DNA of 64,000 bases from the NCBI RefSeq assembly GCF_001296025.1, contig NZ_LJHV01000002.1, positions 496,001 to 560,000 of the forward strand, in the 5' to 3' direction. Source of the stretch: Porphyrobacter sp. AAP60 (GTDB lineage Bacteria; Pseudomonadota; Alphaproteobacteria; Sphingomonadales; Sphingomonadaceae). The notes below the pieces were generated by a model. That model had not been told where the DNA came from. It worked only from the letters and a program-made list of their open reading frames with translations, and made no database searches. A program made the translations under genes and the position numbers. Shown here piece after piece: positions 41,476 to 50,822 of the stretch (position 1 is the first letter of the stretch; every line of letters starts with the position of its first letter).

Positions 41476-42102
41476 TCAGCCGAACTGCTCGGCAACCAGT
41501 TTGGCAAAGGCATCGGCGCGGTGGCTGATGGCGTGCTTTTCCTCCGGCGGGATTTCCGCAAAGGTCTGATTGCAGCCCGTCGGCACGAATACCGGATCAT
41601 AGCCAAAGCCGAGCGTGCCGCGCGGCGGCCATGTCAGCGTGCCGTCGCAGCGCCCTTCGTAGATCGCGTATTCGCCGTCCGGCCAGGCCAGTGCCAACAC
41701 GCAGTGGAAGGCGGCGCTGCGGTCAGCATCCGGCCCCTTTTCCGCGAGCAACCCTTCGACCTTGCCCATCGCCATGTACCAGTCACGCCCCGGTGCGCCT
41801 TCAAACCACTGCCGCTCGGCCCAGTCGGCAGTGTAAACGCCCGGACGGCCATCAAGCGCAGCGACGCTGAGGCCGCTGTCGTCGGCCAGCGCCGCCAGTC
41901 CGGAAGCCTCGGCCGCCGCCCGCGCCTTCAATAGCGCGTTCTGGGCGAAGGTGGTGCCGGTCTCGGCCGGCTCCGGCAGGCCCAGCGATCCGGCGGACAG
42001 ACACTTGAGCCCGTATGGATCGAGCAGCGCGCTGATTTCCTTCAGCTTGCCCGCGTTATGCGTGGCGATCACCAGCGAACCGGAGCCGAGGCGGCGTGTC
42101 AT
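41476..42102 (-). CDS. rdgB: XTP/dITP diphosphohydrolase
   Basis: A 208-residue HAM1-fold enzyme that hydrolyses non-canonical purine NTPs (XTP, dITP, ITP) to NMPs and pyrophosphate. Motifs: [56 protein letters not shown] and [15 protein letters not shown]. The start overlaps the rph stop by 4 bp (ATGA). Normal rph-rdgB-hemW order except for the opposite-strand CAP gene. Confidence 0.96.
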   Translation of the reverse strand: MTRRLGSGSLVIATHNAGKLKEISALLDPYGLKCLSAGSLGLPEPAETGTTFAQNALLKARAAAEASGLAALADDSGLSVAALDGRPGVYTADWAERQWFEGAPGRDWYMAMGKVEGLLAEKGPDADRSAAFHCVLALAWPDGEYAIYEGRCDGTLTWPPRGTLGFGYDPVFVPTGCNQTFAEIPPEEKHAISHRADAFAKLVAEQFG

Positions 42103-42812
42103 TTTACCGCGTCCAATTGCGCGGCAAAGATGCGGTCGCAGCCCATCCGGGCGAGGCGCAGGAGGCGCAGCAGGGCTTCCTCGTCATAGGTCGCGCCTTC
42201 GGCAGTCGCCTGCACTTCGGCGATCTTGCCGCCTGACAGCAGCACGAAATTGCCATCAGCCTCCGCGTTGGAGTCCTCGTCATAATCGAGATCGAGCACC
42301 GGGGTGCCCTTGAAGATGCCGCAGGAAATGCCCGCGACCTGCGCGGTGATCGGATCGTGCTTGATATCGCCTGATGCCATCAGACTGTTGATGGCGAGCC
42401 GCAGTGCAATCCACGCGCCCGAAATCGCAGCGGTGCGCGTTCCGCCATCGGCCTGAATCACGTCGCAATCGAGCGTGATTTGCCGCTCACCTAACTTCTG
42501 CAAATCTACCACGGCGCGCAAAGAACGCCCGATAAGCCGCTGGATTTCCTGCGTGCGGCCCGATTGCTTGCCCTTGGCCGCTTCGCGCTGGCCGCGGGTG
42601 TGGGTGGCGCGGGGGAGCATCGAATATTCGCCCGTCACCCAGCCTTCGCCCTTACCCCGCATCCACGGCGGCACGCCCTTTTCGACGCTGGCGGTGCACA
42701 GTACCTTGGTATCGCCGAAGCCGATCAGCACCGATCCTTCTGCATGGCGGGTAAAGCCGGTTTCGATGGTGATTGCGCGCATCTCGTCTGGCGCGCGTCC
42801 TGAAGGGCGCAT
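42099..42812 (-). CDS. rph: Ribonuclease PH
   Basis: A 237-residue phosphorolytic exoribonuclease trimming tRNA 3' ends. Family sequence throughout: [80 protein letters not shown] and [20 protein letters not shown]. It lies head to head with hrcA, the two starts separated by about 148 bp that hold repeat copy 2. Operon with rdgB. Confidence 0.97.
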   Translation of the reverse strand: MRPSGRAPDEMRAITIETGFTRHAEGSVLIGFGDTKVLCTASVEKGVPPWMRGKGEGWVTGEYSMLPRATHTRGQREAAKGKQSGRTQEIQRLIGRSLRAVVDLQKLGERQITLDCDVIQADGGTRTAAISGAWIALRLAINSLMASGDIKHDPITAQVAGISCGIFKGTPVLDLDYDEDSNAEADGNFVLLSGGKIAEVQATAEGATYDEEALLRLLRLARMGCDRIFAAQLDAVK

Positions 42813-42828
42813 TTCAAATTCTCCTGAT

Positions 42829-42922
42829 CCGTTCGCCCTGAGCTTGTCGAAGGGCTGTCCTGCTTCGTCTTGAAACTGCGCTAGAAGAAAGTGCAGTGCT
42901 TCGACAAGCTCAGCACGAACGG
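42829..42922. repeat. Dispersed inverted repeat, copy 2
   Basis: Left arm CCGTTCGCCCTGAGCTTGTC GAAGGG (42829-42854) pairs with right arm CTTCGACAAGCTCAGCACGA ACGG (42899-42922), separated by about 44 bp. It occupies most of the rph-hrcA divergent promoter region. The right arm is identical in its last 24 bases to that of copy 1. Confidence 0.87.
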
Positions 42923-42960
42923 AATTTGAGAAAGTTGAAGATAGGGTTTAGCAATCTTCC

Positions 42961-44004
42961 ATGTCCTCGCTTCCCGTCACCGAACTGACCTCACGCGCCC
43001 GCGAAATCTTTCGCCGGGTGGTGGAGGGATATATCGATAGCGGGCAACCCGTCGGATCGAAGACACTGGCGGCGGATGGAACGCTCAACCTGTCGCCTGC
43101 GTCGATCCGTTCGGTGTTGGCCGATCTTGAAAGCCTGGGCCTTCTCGCCGCGCCGCATACTAGTGCGGGACGGCTGCCGACCGATGCAGGCCTGCGCATC
43201 TTTGTCGATGGCATGATGCGGGTGGCCGAACCGACGATGCAGGAACAGGCCACTATCGAAGCGCGGCTGGCCGAGGCCGGGCCGGTCGAAGCGGCGCTGA
43301 AACAGGCGAGCGCGATTCTCTCCGATCTTTCGGGCGCGGCAGGCATGGTGCTGGTCGCCCCGCGGGAACAACGATTGGCGCAGTTCAATCTGGTCGATCT
43401 GGGGCAGGGGCGGGCCCTCGCGGTGCTTGTGGGCGAGGATGGCGGGGTGGAAAACCGCATCTTGACCCTCGGCGGCGCGATCAGCGCCAGCGCGCTGGAT
43501 CAGGCGAGCAATTACATCACCGCGCGCCTCGCGGGGCGATCGCTGGCAGAGGCCGCGCAGGCGATGCGGGCTGAAATCAACGCAGGCCAATCGCAGCTGG
43601 ACGATGCCTCCCGCGATCTGGTCGAACGCGGGCTTGCTGTATGGAGCCAGGATGCCGCCGCCCGCCCGGTGCTGATCGTGCGCGGCGCGGCAAACTTGCT
43701 GGATGAAAGCGCGCTTGGCGATATCGAGCGGGTGCGGATGCTGCTCGAGGATCTTGAGAACAAGCAATCGGTGGCGCAGCTGCTGGATTCGGCCCGCGAG
43801 GCCGATGCGGCGCGAATTTTCATCGGCAGTGAGAACCGGCTGTTCGCGCTGTCCGGCTCGTCCGTGATCGCCTCGCCCTATCGTGATCGCGAAGGGCGGG
43901 TCGTCGGCGTACTCGGGGTGATTGGGCCCACACGGTTGAATTACGCGCGGGTTGTCCCCATGGTAGATTTGACGGCCCGTTCGCTGGGCAAGCTCATCGC
44001 TTGA
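42961..44004 (+). CDS. hrcA: Heat-inducible transcription repressor HrcA
   Basis: A 347-residue repressor: N-terminal winged HTH (ELTSRAREIFRRVVEGYIDS GQPVGSKTL, SPASIRSVLADLESLGLLAA PHTSAGRLPT) and an IRE-type dimerisation region ending GVIGPTRLNYARVVPMVDLT. HrcA represses chaperone genes at CIRCE elements and needs GroEL. No CIRCE (TTAGCACTC-N9-GAGTGCTAA) is seen in this window, so its targets here are probably groESL elsewhere. The stop is followed directly by the grpE ATG (TGAATG). Confidence 0.95.
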   Translation: MSSLPVTELTSRAREIFRRVVEGYIDSGQPVGSKTLAADGTLNLSPASIRSVLADLESLGLLAAPHTSAGRLPTDAGLRIFVDGMMRVAEPTMQEQATIEARLAEAGPVEAALKQASAILSDLSGAAGMVLVAPREQRLAQFNLVDLGQGRALAVLVGEDGGVENRILTLGGAISASALDQASNYITARLAGRSLAEAAQAMRAEINAGQSQLDDASRDLVERGLAVWSQDAAARPVLIVRGAANLLDESALGDIERVRMLLEDLENKQSVAQLLDSAREADAARIFIGSENRLFALSGSSVIASPYRDREGRVVGVLGVIGPTRLNYARVVPMVDLTARSLGKLIA

Positions 44005-44598
44005 ATGGAAAGCCAAGACAACATGATGAATGACGAAAAGCCGCTCGATCAGGCGGCTGAAGACGAATTGAAGGGTGTGCCCGAAGACATGCGTGATGAT
44101 GGCGACACGCCGGGCGATGATGCCATGGCCGAAGCGCTCGAATCGCTACGCCGCGATCTGGACACCGCCAAGCAGGAAGTGCTCTATGCGCAGGCCGAAA
44201 CGCAGAATGTGCGCCGCCGGTTGGAGCGCGAGAAGGATGAGGCGCGCGCCTATGCCGCGACCGGGTTTGCCCGCGACATCCTGAGTGTGGCGGATAACCT
44301 GACACGCGCGGTGCAGGCGATCCCCGAGAGCCTGCGCGGCGATGAAAGCATGAAAGGCCTTGTGATCGGCCTTGAAGCAACCCAGCGCGAGCTGGAAAAG
44401 GTCTTCGCGAGCCACGGCATCACGCGCATCGCTGCGGTGGGCCTGCCGCTCGACCCGAACCAGCATCAGGCGATGCTCGAAGTGCCGACGGCTGACCATG
44501 AACCCGGCACGGTGGTATCGGAAATGCAGGCCGGATGGATGATCAAGGACCGTCTGCTGCGCGCCGCAATGGTCGCGGTGGCCAAGGCGGCGGACTAG
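44005..44598 (+). CDS. grpE: Nucleotide exchange factor GrpE
   Basis: A 197-residue protein: acidic N-terminus, coiled coil (EALESLRRDLDTAKQEVLYA QAETQNVRRRLEREKDEARA) and C-terminal beta domain (HGITRIAAVGLPLDPNQHQA, then AGWMIKDRLLRAAMVAVAKA). It releases ADP from DnaK. The start at 44005 abuts hrcA; Met codons at 44023/44026 are alternatives. dnaK itself is about 1.6 kb further, beyond four unrelated genes. Confidence 0.95.
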   Translation: MESQDNMMNDEKPLDQAAEDELKGVPEDMRDDGDTPGDDAMAEALESLRRDLDTAKQEVLYAQAETQNVRRRLEREKDEARAYAATGFARDILSVADNLTRAVQAIPESLRGDESMKGLVIGLEATQRELEKVFASHGITRIAAVGLPLDPNQHQAMLEVPTADHEPGTVVSEMQAGWMIKDRLLRAAMVAVAKAAD

Positions 44599-44648
44599 TC
44601 TTCCGGATACGCCGAGCGCTGCCTGAGACGCGACAGGCTGCGGAACAT
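44595..44648 (-). CDS. Possible 17-residue small protein antisense to grpE end
   Basis: On the minus strand AAGGAGAG is followed eight bases later by ATG at 44648, starting MFRSLSRLRQRSAYPED and ending at TAG 44595-44597. That stop shares CTAG with the grpE stop, the same pattern as two other convergent pairs in this window. The peptide is basic and arginine-rich at first. It may be real, or a coincidence of a ribosome-site-like sequence; no homologue is known to me. Confidence 0.35.
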   Translation of the reverse strand: MFRSLSRLRQRSAYPED

Positions 44649-44699
44649 TGATCGCGCTCTCCTTGTTGTTGATATTACGTCACATCCAAGGAGAGTCCC

Positions 44700-44963
44700 A
44701 TGAAAACTTCGCTGAAAACGATCGTCCTCGGTGCTGCCTGCGGGCTTGGTCTGAGCGCATGCGCGGGCAATTATGCCGGTGAAGGTGCATTGGGCGGTGC
44801 GCTTGCAGGCGCGGCAGGTACTGCCGTGGCTGGCGGCGATGTTGCCACTGGCGCAGCCGTGGGTGCCGCCGTCGGCGGTGCAGGTGGTTCGCTCATCAAG
44901 AAGAACGGCAATTGCTACCGCGTCGATAACCGCGGCCGCGAGCGCCGCGTGCGCTGCCGCTAA
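44700..44963 (+). CDS. Glycine-zipper small lipoprotein
   Basis: An 87-residue protein with lipobox LSAC (MKTSLKTIVLGAACGLGLSA then Cys21) followed by a glycine-zipper membrane-like segment (GALGGALAGAAGTAVAGGDV ATGAAVGAAVGG) and a small basic C-terminus with a Cys pair. Glycine zippers of this kind occur in outer-membrane lipoproteins such as SlyB-like proteins. AAGGAG lies six bases before the ATG. Function is unknown; probably envelope. Confidence 0.82.
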   Translation: MKTSLKTIVLGAACGLGLSACAGNYAGEGALGGALAGAAGTAVAGGDVATGAAVGAAVGGAGGSLIKKNGNCYRVDNRGRERRVRCR

Positions 44964-44973
44964 GTCCTGAATA

Positions 44974-45465
44974 TCAGGCGGGCGTGAAAGGCAGGATCGG
45001 CTCGTAAGCCGATAGGCCCGGAGCGCCCGCCACTTTTGCCCCGTTTCGCAACAGGAATGCGTGGCGCACGATCTCGGCCTGCTGTTCAATCCCGTAGCGA
45101 TGCAGCGGCCAGCCGGGCTTCAAGGCATAGTCATAGCGGCACCACGGGTGGCGCATAAGCACCAGATACCATTCCCCGCGTGTTTGCGCCTGCCACACAT
45201 GCACCATTTCGTGAATGAAATGGGCTTGCAGGGAGAGCTTTGCCGAGGCGAAATCATCGCAATAATGCGCGGCAGCAGGGTGGAAATGCAGGTGTCCGCG
45301 CGGCGCCATGGTCACACCGCGTGGGTGCAGCGGAAAGAACTTCCTGCGCCTGATCCGCACAGGATCGTAATCAATCGCATCGCCAAAAACCGACCGGGCA
45401 AGGGTAACCTCGCCCGGCGTCAGCGCGCGCTCGCCGCCAACCGGGCAGGCGGGCGCGAGGGGCAC
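44974..45465 (-). CDS. Putative zinc metallopeptidase-like protein (vgr-related)
   Basis: A 163-residue protein with ALTPGEVTLARSVFGDAIDY, typical of sphingomonad proteins labelled vgr-related, and an HExxH-type site HFIHEMVHVWQ near residues 83-93 with a downstream acidic Glu (GIEQQAEIVRHAF). The motif suggests a zinc peptidase or toxin-like protease fold. The start is GTG at 45465; an upstream CTG overlapping the PCuAC stop would add about 11 residues. It follows the PCuAC lipoprotein on the same strand and is convergent to the glycine-zipper gene. Confidence 0.7.
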   Translation of the reverse strand: MPLAPACPVGGERALTPGEVTLARSVFGDAIDYDPVRIRRRKFFPLHPRGVTMAPRGHLHFHPAAAHYCDDFASAKLSLQAHFIHEMVHVWQAQTRGEWYLVLMRHPWCRYDYALKPGWPLHRYGIEQQAEIVRHAFLLRNGAKVAGAPGLSAYEPILPFTPA

Positions 45466-45503
45466 TTCGACCCCCGTACCATCCAGCCCGGTCAGCGGAA
45501 CGT

Positions 45504-46007
45504 TCAGCGTTCTTCCCCTGCGGCGCGTACAACCGCGTCAAAACTTTCGGTCGTGCCATCCGAAAGGGTCAGAGTGATCGAAACGGTTTCGCCCGGTTTC
45601 CACGCATCGGACGGTTGCATCGCCATCACATGCAACCCGCCGGGTGCAAACTGTACCGGAGTGCCGGTGACGAGCGTGACGGGTTCTGCATCCATCATCG
45701 TCATGGCGCCGTCCTTCTCCATTGTCTGATGGATCATCGACATGCCTGCGCCGTCCACCGTCACGCTGGCGAGCGTCACGGCCGCGTCACCTGCGTAGGA
45801 AAGATCGAAATAAACAGCCGCCGGGTTGCCTGCGACGGGTGCCAGCACGAGGCGGGCATTGCTGACCGTGATCCCTTCCGCCAGCGTAGGCGTGGCGGCT
45901 TCGGTCGGCGCGTCTGCATCACCCGAACAGGCGGCGAGCCCGAGCAGGCTGGCGCTTGCGACCAGGGGGGCGATCAGGGGTAGTGCAGCGGATTTGAAGA
46001 TGTTCAC
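45504..46007 (-). CDS. PCu(A)C copper chaperone lipoprotein
   Basis: A 167-residue protein with a lipobox (LGLAAC) and a PCu(A)C domain. The Cu(I) ligands of the H-M-x10-M-x21-H-x-M type are in MIHQTMEKDGAMTMM and GGLHVMAMQPSDAWKPGETV. Such proteins deliver copper to the CuA centre of cytochrome oxidase in the periplasm. It lies upstream of a possible peptidase gene and divergent from dnaK, with the dnaK heat-shock promoter between. Confidence 0.88.
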   Translation of the reverse strand: MNIFKSAALPLIAPLVASASLLGLAACSGDADAPTEAATPTLAEGITVSNARLVLAPVAGNPAAVYFDLSYAGDAAVTLASVTVDGAGMSMIHQTMEKDGAMTMMDAEPVTLVTGTPVQFAPGGLHVMAMQPSDAWKPGETVSITLTLSDGTTESFDAVVRAAGEER

Positions 46008-46056
46008 GTTGAAATGTCTCCGATTGGAATGTCCGCAAAACTAGGCCGCTGCGTCT

Positions 46057-46085
46057 CTTGTGCCAAGCGAAACCGCACCTATATC
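46057..46085 (+). promoter_or_regulatory. RpoH (sigma-32) promoter of dnaK
   Basis: CTTG (46057-46060), exactly 17 bp, then CCTATATC (46078-46085) matches the alphaproteobacterial sigma-32 consensus CTTG-N17/18-CYTATNT. It lies about 90 bp before the dnaK ATG at 46177. No other full match to this consensus was noticed upstream of hrcA. Heat-shock induction of dnaK by RpoH is therefore likely. Confidence 0.75.
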
Positions 46086-46176
46086 CCGCCCACAATCGAG
46101 CCGCCCAAGCGCTTTGCCTCCAAGCGGGAAGCGCGATGCGCGGTGTCCAACAATTGTCCAGATGGATGGGAAAACT

Positions 46177-48099
46177 ATGGGTAAAGTAATCGGTATCGAC
46201 CTTGGCACCACCAACTCCTGCGTTGCTGTCATGGATGGGGGCAAGCCCAAGGTTATTGAAAATTCCGAAGGCGCGCGCACCACGCCGTCGATCGTCGCCT
46301 TCACCAAGGATGGCCAGCGCCTGATCGGCCAGCCCGCCAAACGTCAGGCCGTGACCAACCCCGACAACACCCTGTTCGCGATCAAGCGCCTGATCGGCCG
46401 CCGGTTTGAAGACCCGCTGACCAAGAAGGACATGGGCCTTGTCCCCTACACCATCACCAAGGGCAAGAATGGTGATGCATGGGTCAAAGCCGGTGAGGAA
46501 GAATACAGCCCGTCGCAGGTTTCCGCCTTCATTCTGCAGAAGATGAAGGAAACCGCCGAAAGCTATCTTGGCGAAACCGTGACGCAGGCCGTGATCACCG
46601 TTCCCGCCTACTTCAACGACGCCCAGCGTCAGGCCACCAAGGATGCAGGCCAGATCGCCGGCCTTGAAGTGTTGCGCATCATCAATGAACCGACGGCGGC
46701 CGCGCTCGCCTATGGCATGGACAAGGATGACGGGAAGACCATCGCCGTCTATGACCTTGGCGGCGGCACGTTTGACGTCTCGATCCTCGAAATCGGCGAC
46801 GGCGTGTTCGAAGTGAAATCCACCAACGGGGATACCTTCCTTGGCGGTGAAGACTTCGACAACGCGATTGTCGAGTTTCTGGCCGATTCCTTCAAGAAGA
46901 AGGAAAGCATGGATCTGAAGACCGACAAGCTTGCTCTGCAACGCCTGAAGGAAGCGGCGGAAAAGGCCAAGATCGAGCTTTCGAGCGCGGCTTCGACCGA
47001 GATCAACCTGCCCTTCATCACCGCGCGCATGGAAGGGGGCAGCACCACCCCGTTGCACCTGGTGGAAACGATCACCCGCGCCGATTTGGAAAAGATGGTC
47101 GATGGGCTGATCCAGCGCACGCTCGATCCGTGCAAGAAGGCACTGGCCGATGCGGGTATTTCCAAGGATCAGGTTGACGAAGTCATCCTCGTCGGCGGCA
47201 TGACCCGTATGCCGCGTGTGCGCGAAGTGGTGGAACAGTTCTTCGGTGCCAAGCCCCACACCGGCGTGAACCCCGATGAAGTCGTCGCCATGGGCGCGGC
47301 CATTCAGGCAGGCGTATTGCAGGGCGACGTCAAGGACGTGCTGCTGCTCGACGTGACCCCGCTTTCGCTCGGCATTGAAACGCTGGGCGGCGTGTTCACC
47401 CGCATGATTGATCGCAACACCACCATCCCGACCAAGAAGACCCAGACCTATTCGACCGCCGAAGACAATCAGAACGCGGTGACGATCAAGGTCTATCAGG
47501 GCGAACGCGAGATGGCGGCGGATAACAAGATCCTCGGCAATTTCGACCTCATCGGCATCCCGCCCGCACCGCGCGGCGTGCCGCAGATCGAAGTGACCTT
47601 CGATATCGACGCCAACGGCATCGTGTCCGTGGCGGCGAAGGACAAGGGCACCGGCAAGGAGCAGACGATCAAGATCCAAGCTTCGGGCGGTCTCAGCGAC
47701 AATGACATCGACCAGATGGTAAAGGATGCCGAAAAGTTCGCTGAAGAAGACAAGAAGCGTCGTGCCGCGGCAGAAGCGCGCAATCAGGCCGACAGCCTTG
47801 TCCACGCAACCGAAAAGCAGATCGAAGAACACGGCGACAAGATCGATGCCGCGACCAAGACCGAAGTCGAGGAAGCGATCGCTGCTGTGAAGACTGCGCT
47901 GGAAGGCGGCGATGCAGATGACATCAACGCCAAGGCGCAGGCGCTCACCCAGTCGGCCATGAAGATGGGCCAGCAGATCTACGAACAGCAGCAGGCTGCA
48001 GGGCCCGATGCTGAAGGCGAACCTGCTGGCGAGACGGCAGCCGACGAAGAAGTCGTCGATGCCGAGTTCTCCGAAGTGGACGAAGACAAGAAGGGCTAA
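46177..48099 (+). CDS. dnaK: Molecular chaperone DnaK (Hsp70)
   Basis: A 640-residue Hsp70. ATPase domain: [20 protein letters not shown] at the N-terminus, [20 protein letters not shown], and [20 protein letters not shown]. The substrate-binding part ([20 protein letters not shown]) and lid follow, and the C-terminus ends [16 protein letters not shown]. The start at 46177 gives the conserved MGKVIG; the extra N-terminal ORF residues are upstream leader. It works with DnaJ (next gene) and GrpE. Transcribed from an RpoH-type promoter. Confidence 0.98.
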   Translation: MGKVIGIDLGTTNSCVAVMDGGKPKVIENSEGARTTPSIVAFTKDGQRLIGQPAKRQAVTNPDNTLFAIKRLIGRRFEDPLTKKDMGLVPYTITKGKNGDAWVKAGEEEYSPSQVSAFILQKMKETAESYLGETVTQAVITVPAYFNDAQRQATKDAGQIAGLEVLRIINEPTAAALAYGMDKDDGKTIAVYDLGGGTFDVSILEIGDGVFEVKSTNGDTFLGGEDFDNAIVEFLADSFKKKESMDLKTDKLALQRLKEAAEKAKIELSSAASTEINLPFITARMEGGSTTPLHLVETITRADLEKMVDGLIQRTLDPCKKALADAGISKDQVDEVILVGGMTRMPRVREVVEQFFGAKPHTGVNPDEVVAMGAAIQAGVLQGDVKDVLLLDVTPLSLGIETLGGVFTRMIDRNTTIPTKKTQTYSTAEDNQNAVTIKVYQGEREMAADNKILGNFDLIGIPPAPRGVPQIEVTFDIDANGIVSVAAKDKGTGKEQTIKIQASGGLSDNDIDQMVKDAEKFAEEDKKRRAAAEARNQADSLVHATEKQIEEHGDKIDAATKTEVEEAIAAVKTALEGGDADDINAKAQALTQSAMKMGQQIYEQQQAAGPDAEGEPAGETAADEEVVDAEFSEVDEDKKG

Positions 48100-48123
48100 G
48101 GCCCCGATGCAACCCAGCCCGCA

Positions 48124-48159
48124 GGCGATGCGACCGGCACTTTGTTCCGGCGCATCGCC
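48124..48159 (+). terminator. Hairpin between dnaK and dnaJ
   Basis: GGCGATGC-GA-CCGG (48124-48137) pairs with CCGG-C-GCATCGCC (48147-48159) around a nine-base loop CACTTTGTT. It lies 25 bp after the dnaK stop and 32 bp before dnaJ. No T run follows, so it may partially terminate or protect the dnaK mRNA, lowering dnaJ expression, as such hairpins do in other dnaKJ operons. Confidence 0.5.
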
Positions 48160-48190
48160 CGCGACTGGTCACGGGGAATAGGTCTCAGGT

Positions 48191-49333
48191 ATGCCCAGCG
48201 CTCAATCCGATTATTATCAGACGCTCGAATGTCCGCGCGATGCCGATGCTGCCGCGCTCAAGAGCGCGTATCGCAAGCTCGCGATGAAGTTTCACCCGGA
48301 TCGCAATCCGGGTGATGCCACCTGCGAGGCGAAGTTCAAGGCGATCAACGAGGCTTATGATTGCCTCAAGGACCCGCAAAAGCGCGCAGCCTATGATCGC
48401 TTTGGTCATGACGCCTTCACCCAAGGCATGAATGGCGGCGGCGGCGGCCCGTTCGGCGGCGGGGCGCGCGGCGACTTTGCCGATATCGGCGATATCTTCG
48501 AAACGATCTTCGGCGGCGCCTTTGGCGGCGGCGGCGGTCAGCGCCAGCAGAACCGGCGCGGCGCAGACCTGCGTTACGATATGCAGGTAACGCTGGAAGA
48601 GGCGTTCCACGGCAAATCGACCGAAATCGAAATCGAGGTCAGCCAGGCCTGCGATACCTGCGATGGCAGCGGTGCAAAGCCGGGCACCAGTGAGCGCACC
48701 TGCAACCTGTGCAAAGGCATGGGCAGCGTGCGCGCCAAGCAGGGCCTGTTTGTTATCGAACGCCCGTGCCCCACCTGTAACGGACGCGGCAGCGTTATCG
48801 AAGACCCGTGCAGGGATTGCCGCGGCGAAGGCCGGCTGGACAAAGCGCAGACGCTGAAAGTCGATATCCCCGCAGGCGTCGATACCGGCACCCGCATCCG
48901 GCTATCGGGCAAGGGCGAGGCAGGTCAGCGCGGCGCGCCTCCGGGCGATCTGTATATTTTCCTGCATGTGGCGCAGCACCGTGTGTTCGAACGCGAAGGC
49001 ACCACGCTGGCGACCCGCATTCCGGTCAGCTTCACGACAGCAGCCCTGGGCGGCTGTGTGGAGATCCCTGATCTGGATGGATCGACCAACCGGCTCGACA
49101 TTCCGGCCGGTATCCAGTCCGGCAAGCAGCTTCGCATACGCGGTGCGGGTATGCCCGTGCTGCAAGGGCGCGGCCGCGGCGATATGGTGGTCGAAATCGC
49201 GGTGGAGACCCCGACCAAGCTGTCGCGCCGTCAGAAGGAAATCCTCGAGGAGTTCAAAGCTACCGAAACCGGTGATGAATGCCCTGAAAGCCGCGGATTT
49301 ATAGATAAGCTGAAAGACGTGTTTGGGGGCTGA
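48191..49333 (+). CDS. dnaJ: Molecular chaperone DnaJ (Hsp40)
   Basis: A 380-residue type I Hsp40: J domain with HPD at residues 35-37 (AMKFHPDRNPG), a Gly/Phe-rich region with GGGGGPFGGG, four CxxCxGxG zinc motifs (CDTCDGSG, CNLCKGMG, CPTCNGRG, CRDCRGEG) and a C-terminal peptide-binding domain. It stimulates DnaK ATPase. It starts at 48191 with MPSAQSDYYQTLECPRDAD. Confidence 0.97.
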   Translation: MPSAQSDYYQTLECPRDADAAALKSAYRKLAMKFHPDRNPGDATCEAKFKAINEAYDCLKDPQKRAAYDRFGHDAFTQGMNGGGGGPFGGGARGDFADIGDIFETIFGGAFGGGGGQRQQNRRGADLRYDMQVTLEEAFHGKSTEIEIEVSQACDTCDGSGAKPGTSERTCNLCKGMGSVRAKQGLFVIERPCPTCNGRGSVIEDPCRDCRGEGRLDKAQTLKVDIPAGVDTGTRIRLSGKGEAGQRGAPPGDLYIFLHVAQHRVFEREGTTLATRIPVSFTTAALGGCVEIPDLDGSTNRLDIPAGIQSGKQLRIRGAGMPVLQGRGRGDMVVEIAVETPTKLSRRQKEILEEFKATETGDECPESRGFIDKLKDVFGG

Positions 49334-49429
49334 GGGCAAGCTTCGTGCTACCTTCTCCCTGACCATCAACGATTTTCCGAAACACCCTTTGGCAGCGCCA
49401 GTGCAGCAGTTTTCCCGGACTCTATCACC

Positions 49430-50767
49430 TTACTGACCAAGCTGGTTCAGATTGGCCATCAACTCGGCCCCCTTTTTCTCTTTTTCGCGGTTCTCCGCAG
49501 CCTTCTTTGTCCAAATGCTGGCGCGCATCGGATTGCGAGTGCCGCCAAGGCCTTTTTCCCAGTATTCGGCCAGAATGTCTGCAGCCTTGCTCGATCCGCG
49601 GCTTCCGGCTTCTTCTAGCAATCGCAATGCCGTGGCCTCGTCTTTTTCGACGCCGCGACCGCTGAAGAACATCATGCCCAGATCAAGGGTCGCCTTCGCT
49701 GATCCGGCCTCATGGGCCTGATACAGATATTTTGCCGCCATATCGAAATCGGTGCCGAACGGTTTGCCGGTAACCATGATATTGCCGAGCCGATAAGCGC
49801 CCTCGATATGTCCTGTCGCGCCAAGCTGGCTGGTGTATTTGATAAAAAGTTCGCGGTCCTTCGGGAACCCTTTGAACTGCCCGGTAAGGTGAAGCTTGCT
49901 GAGGAAATCGAGCGCGTCCCTCTCCCCCTTCTGGGCAAAGCGGTTAAGGATGGGCACCGCCTTTTCAGGTTCTGGGAGCAAGAATTGCGGCTCGTCGCTC
50001 GGTTCGAAGAAGCCGAGCCTGAGTCTGGGATATTTGATCCCCTTCACCCCGTAGATGTGCGCATTTGCGAGCGCCGACTGGACAAGCCAATCGTCTTTCA
50101 CCGGCTCGCTGGCAAGAAAGGTGAGCGCCTGCTGCACCATAGCCTTCTTTTCCGCCGTATATTTAAAGATGGCGCGATCTTCCGCCGCGCCGCGAGCCTT
50201 GAGATTTTCACTCGAAAAGATCGTGCTCCCATCAATGATTTTCTGTTCGGCCGGGGTGTAAGCACGTGTCAGTTCAAGGCTGTCTTTGATTCGTCCGCGC
50301 GTGCAGTCTGAACACACGCGGATATCGCGTGCCATCTTGAAATAGGCCAGCACGCTGTCGCGGTCGCCCAGCTTTGCTCCTTGCTCGAAAAAGCCCAGCG
50401 CTTCCATCGGGCCGCCCTCGGGAGTCCGCCCGAGACGCACGATCTCGCCGAGGCGATGAAACGCCGGGCCATGCGCCTTTTCAATGGCCCCCATGAGATA
50501 CCGCAACTGGATCGGCAATATCGCCGCCGAGCCGCCAGCACGTCCGCCAAATTTCTTCTCCAGCGCATCGGACACATCGACCATCGCGCGTGGATCGCCA
50601 TTATCGGCGCTGTAACGCCTGCGATTGAGTCCCGGCCCTTTGAGATAGGCTTCGATGTCCTGCATCAATTGACTGGGAGCAGGCGCATCGGCCTGCGCCT
50701 GTGCCGGGGCGGATACCGCCAGCGGTGAGAAAACGGCCATCGCGAAAGCAGCAAGCCATCTGGACAT
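49430..50767 (-). CDS. SEL1-like repeat secreted protein
   Basis: A 445-residue protein with a signal peptide (MSRWLAAFAMAVFSPLAVSA) and SEL1-like alpha-helical repeats towards the C-terminus: EGAYRLGNIMVTGKPFGTDF, DMAAKYLYQAHEAGSAKATLDLG and a further MFFSGRGVEKDEATALRLLE. A CxxC (VCSDCTRG) lies in the middle. SEL1 repeats mediate protein-protein contacts in periplasmic signalling or stress proteins. The ATG 50767 has GGGGAG eight bases upstream; the TTG at 50773 is too close to it. Function unknown. Confidence 0.83.
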   Translation of the reverse strand: MSRWLAAFAMAVFSPLAVSAPAQAQADAPAPSQLMQDIEAYLKGPGLNRRRYSADNGDPRAMVDVSDALEKKFGGRAGGSAAILPIQLRYLMGAIEKAHGPAFHRLGEIVRLGRTPEGGPMEALGFFEQGAKLGDRDSVLAYFKMARDIRVCSDCTRGRIKDSLELTRAYTPAEQKIIDGSTIFSSENLKARGAAEDRAIFKYTAEKKAMVQQALTFLASEPVKDDWLVQSALANAHIYGVKGIKYPRLRLGFFEPSDEPQFLLPEPEKAVPILNRFAQKGERDALDFLSKLHLTGQFKGFPKDRELFIKYTSQLGATGHIEGAYRLGNIMVTGKPFGTDFDMAAKYLYQAHEAGSAKATLDLGMMFFSGRGVEKDEATALRLLEEAGSRGSSKAADILAEYWEKGLGGTRNPMRASIWTKKAAENREKEKKGAELMANLNQLGQ

Positions 50768-50822
50768 CGACAATACTCCCCTGAAATGCGGGGCGACGAT
50801 AAGGCAGCCTAAAGGCCGTGTC

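Noticed and set aside
42829..42960. CIRCE operator upstream of hrcA
   Set aside because: The gap is occupied by the dispersed repeat; no TTAGCACTC-N9-GAGTGCTAA form is visible.
45919..47832. 637-codon ORF on the minus strand opposite dnaK
   Set aside because: It is the antisense frame of dnaK, a well-known artefact kept open by dnaK codon use. dnaK itself is certain.
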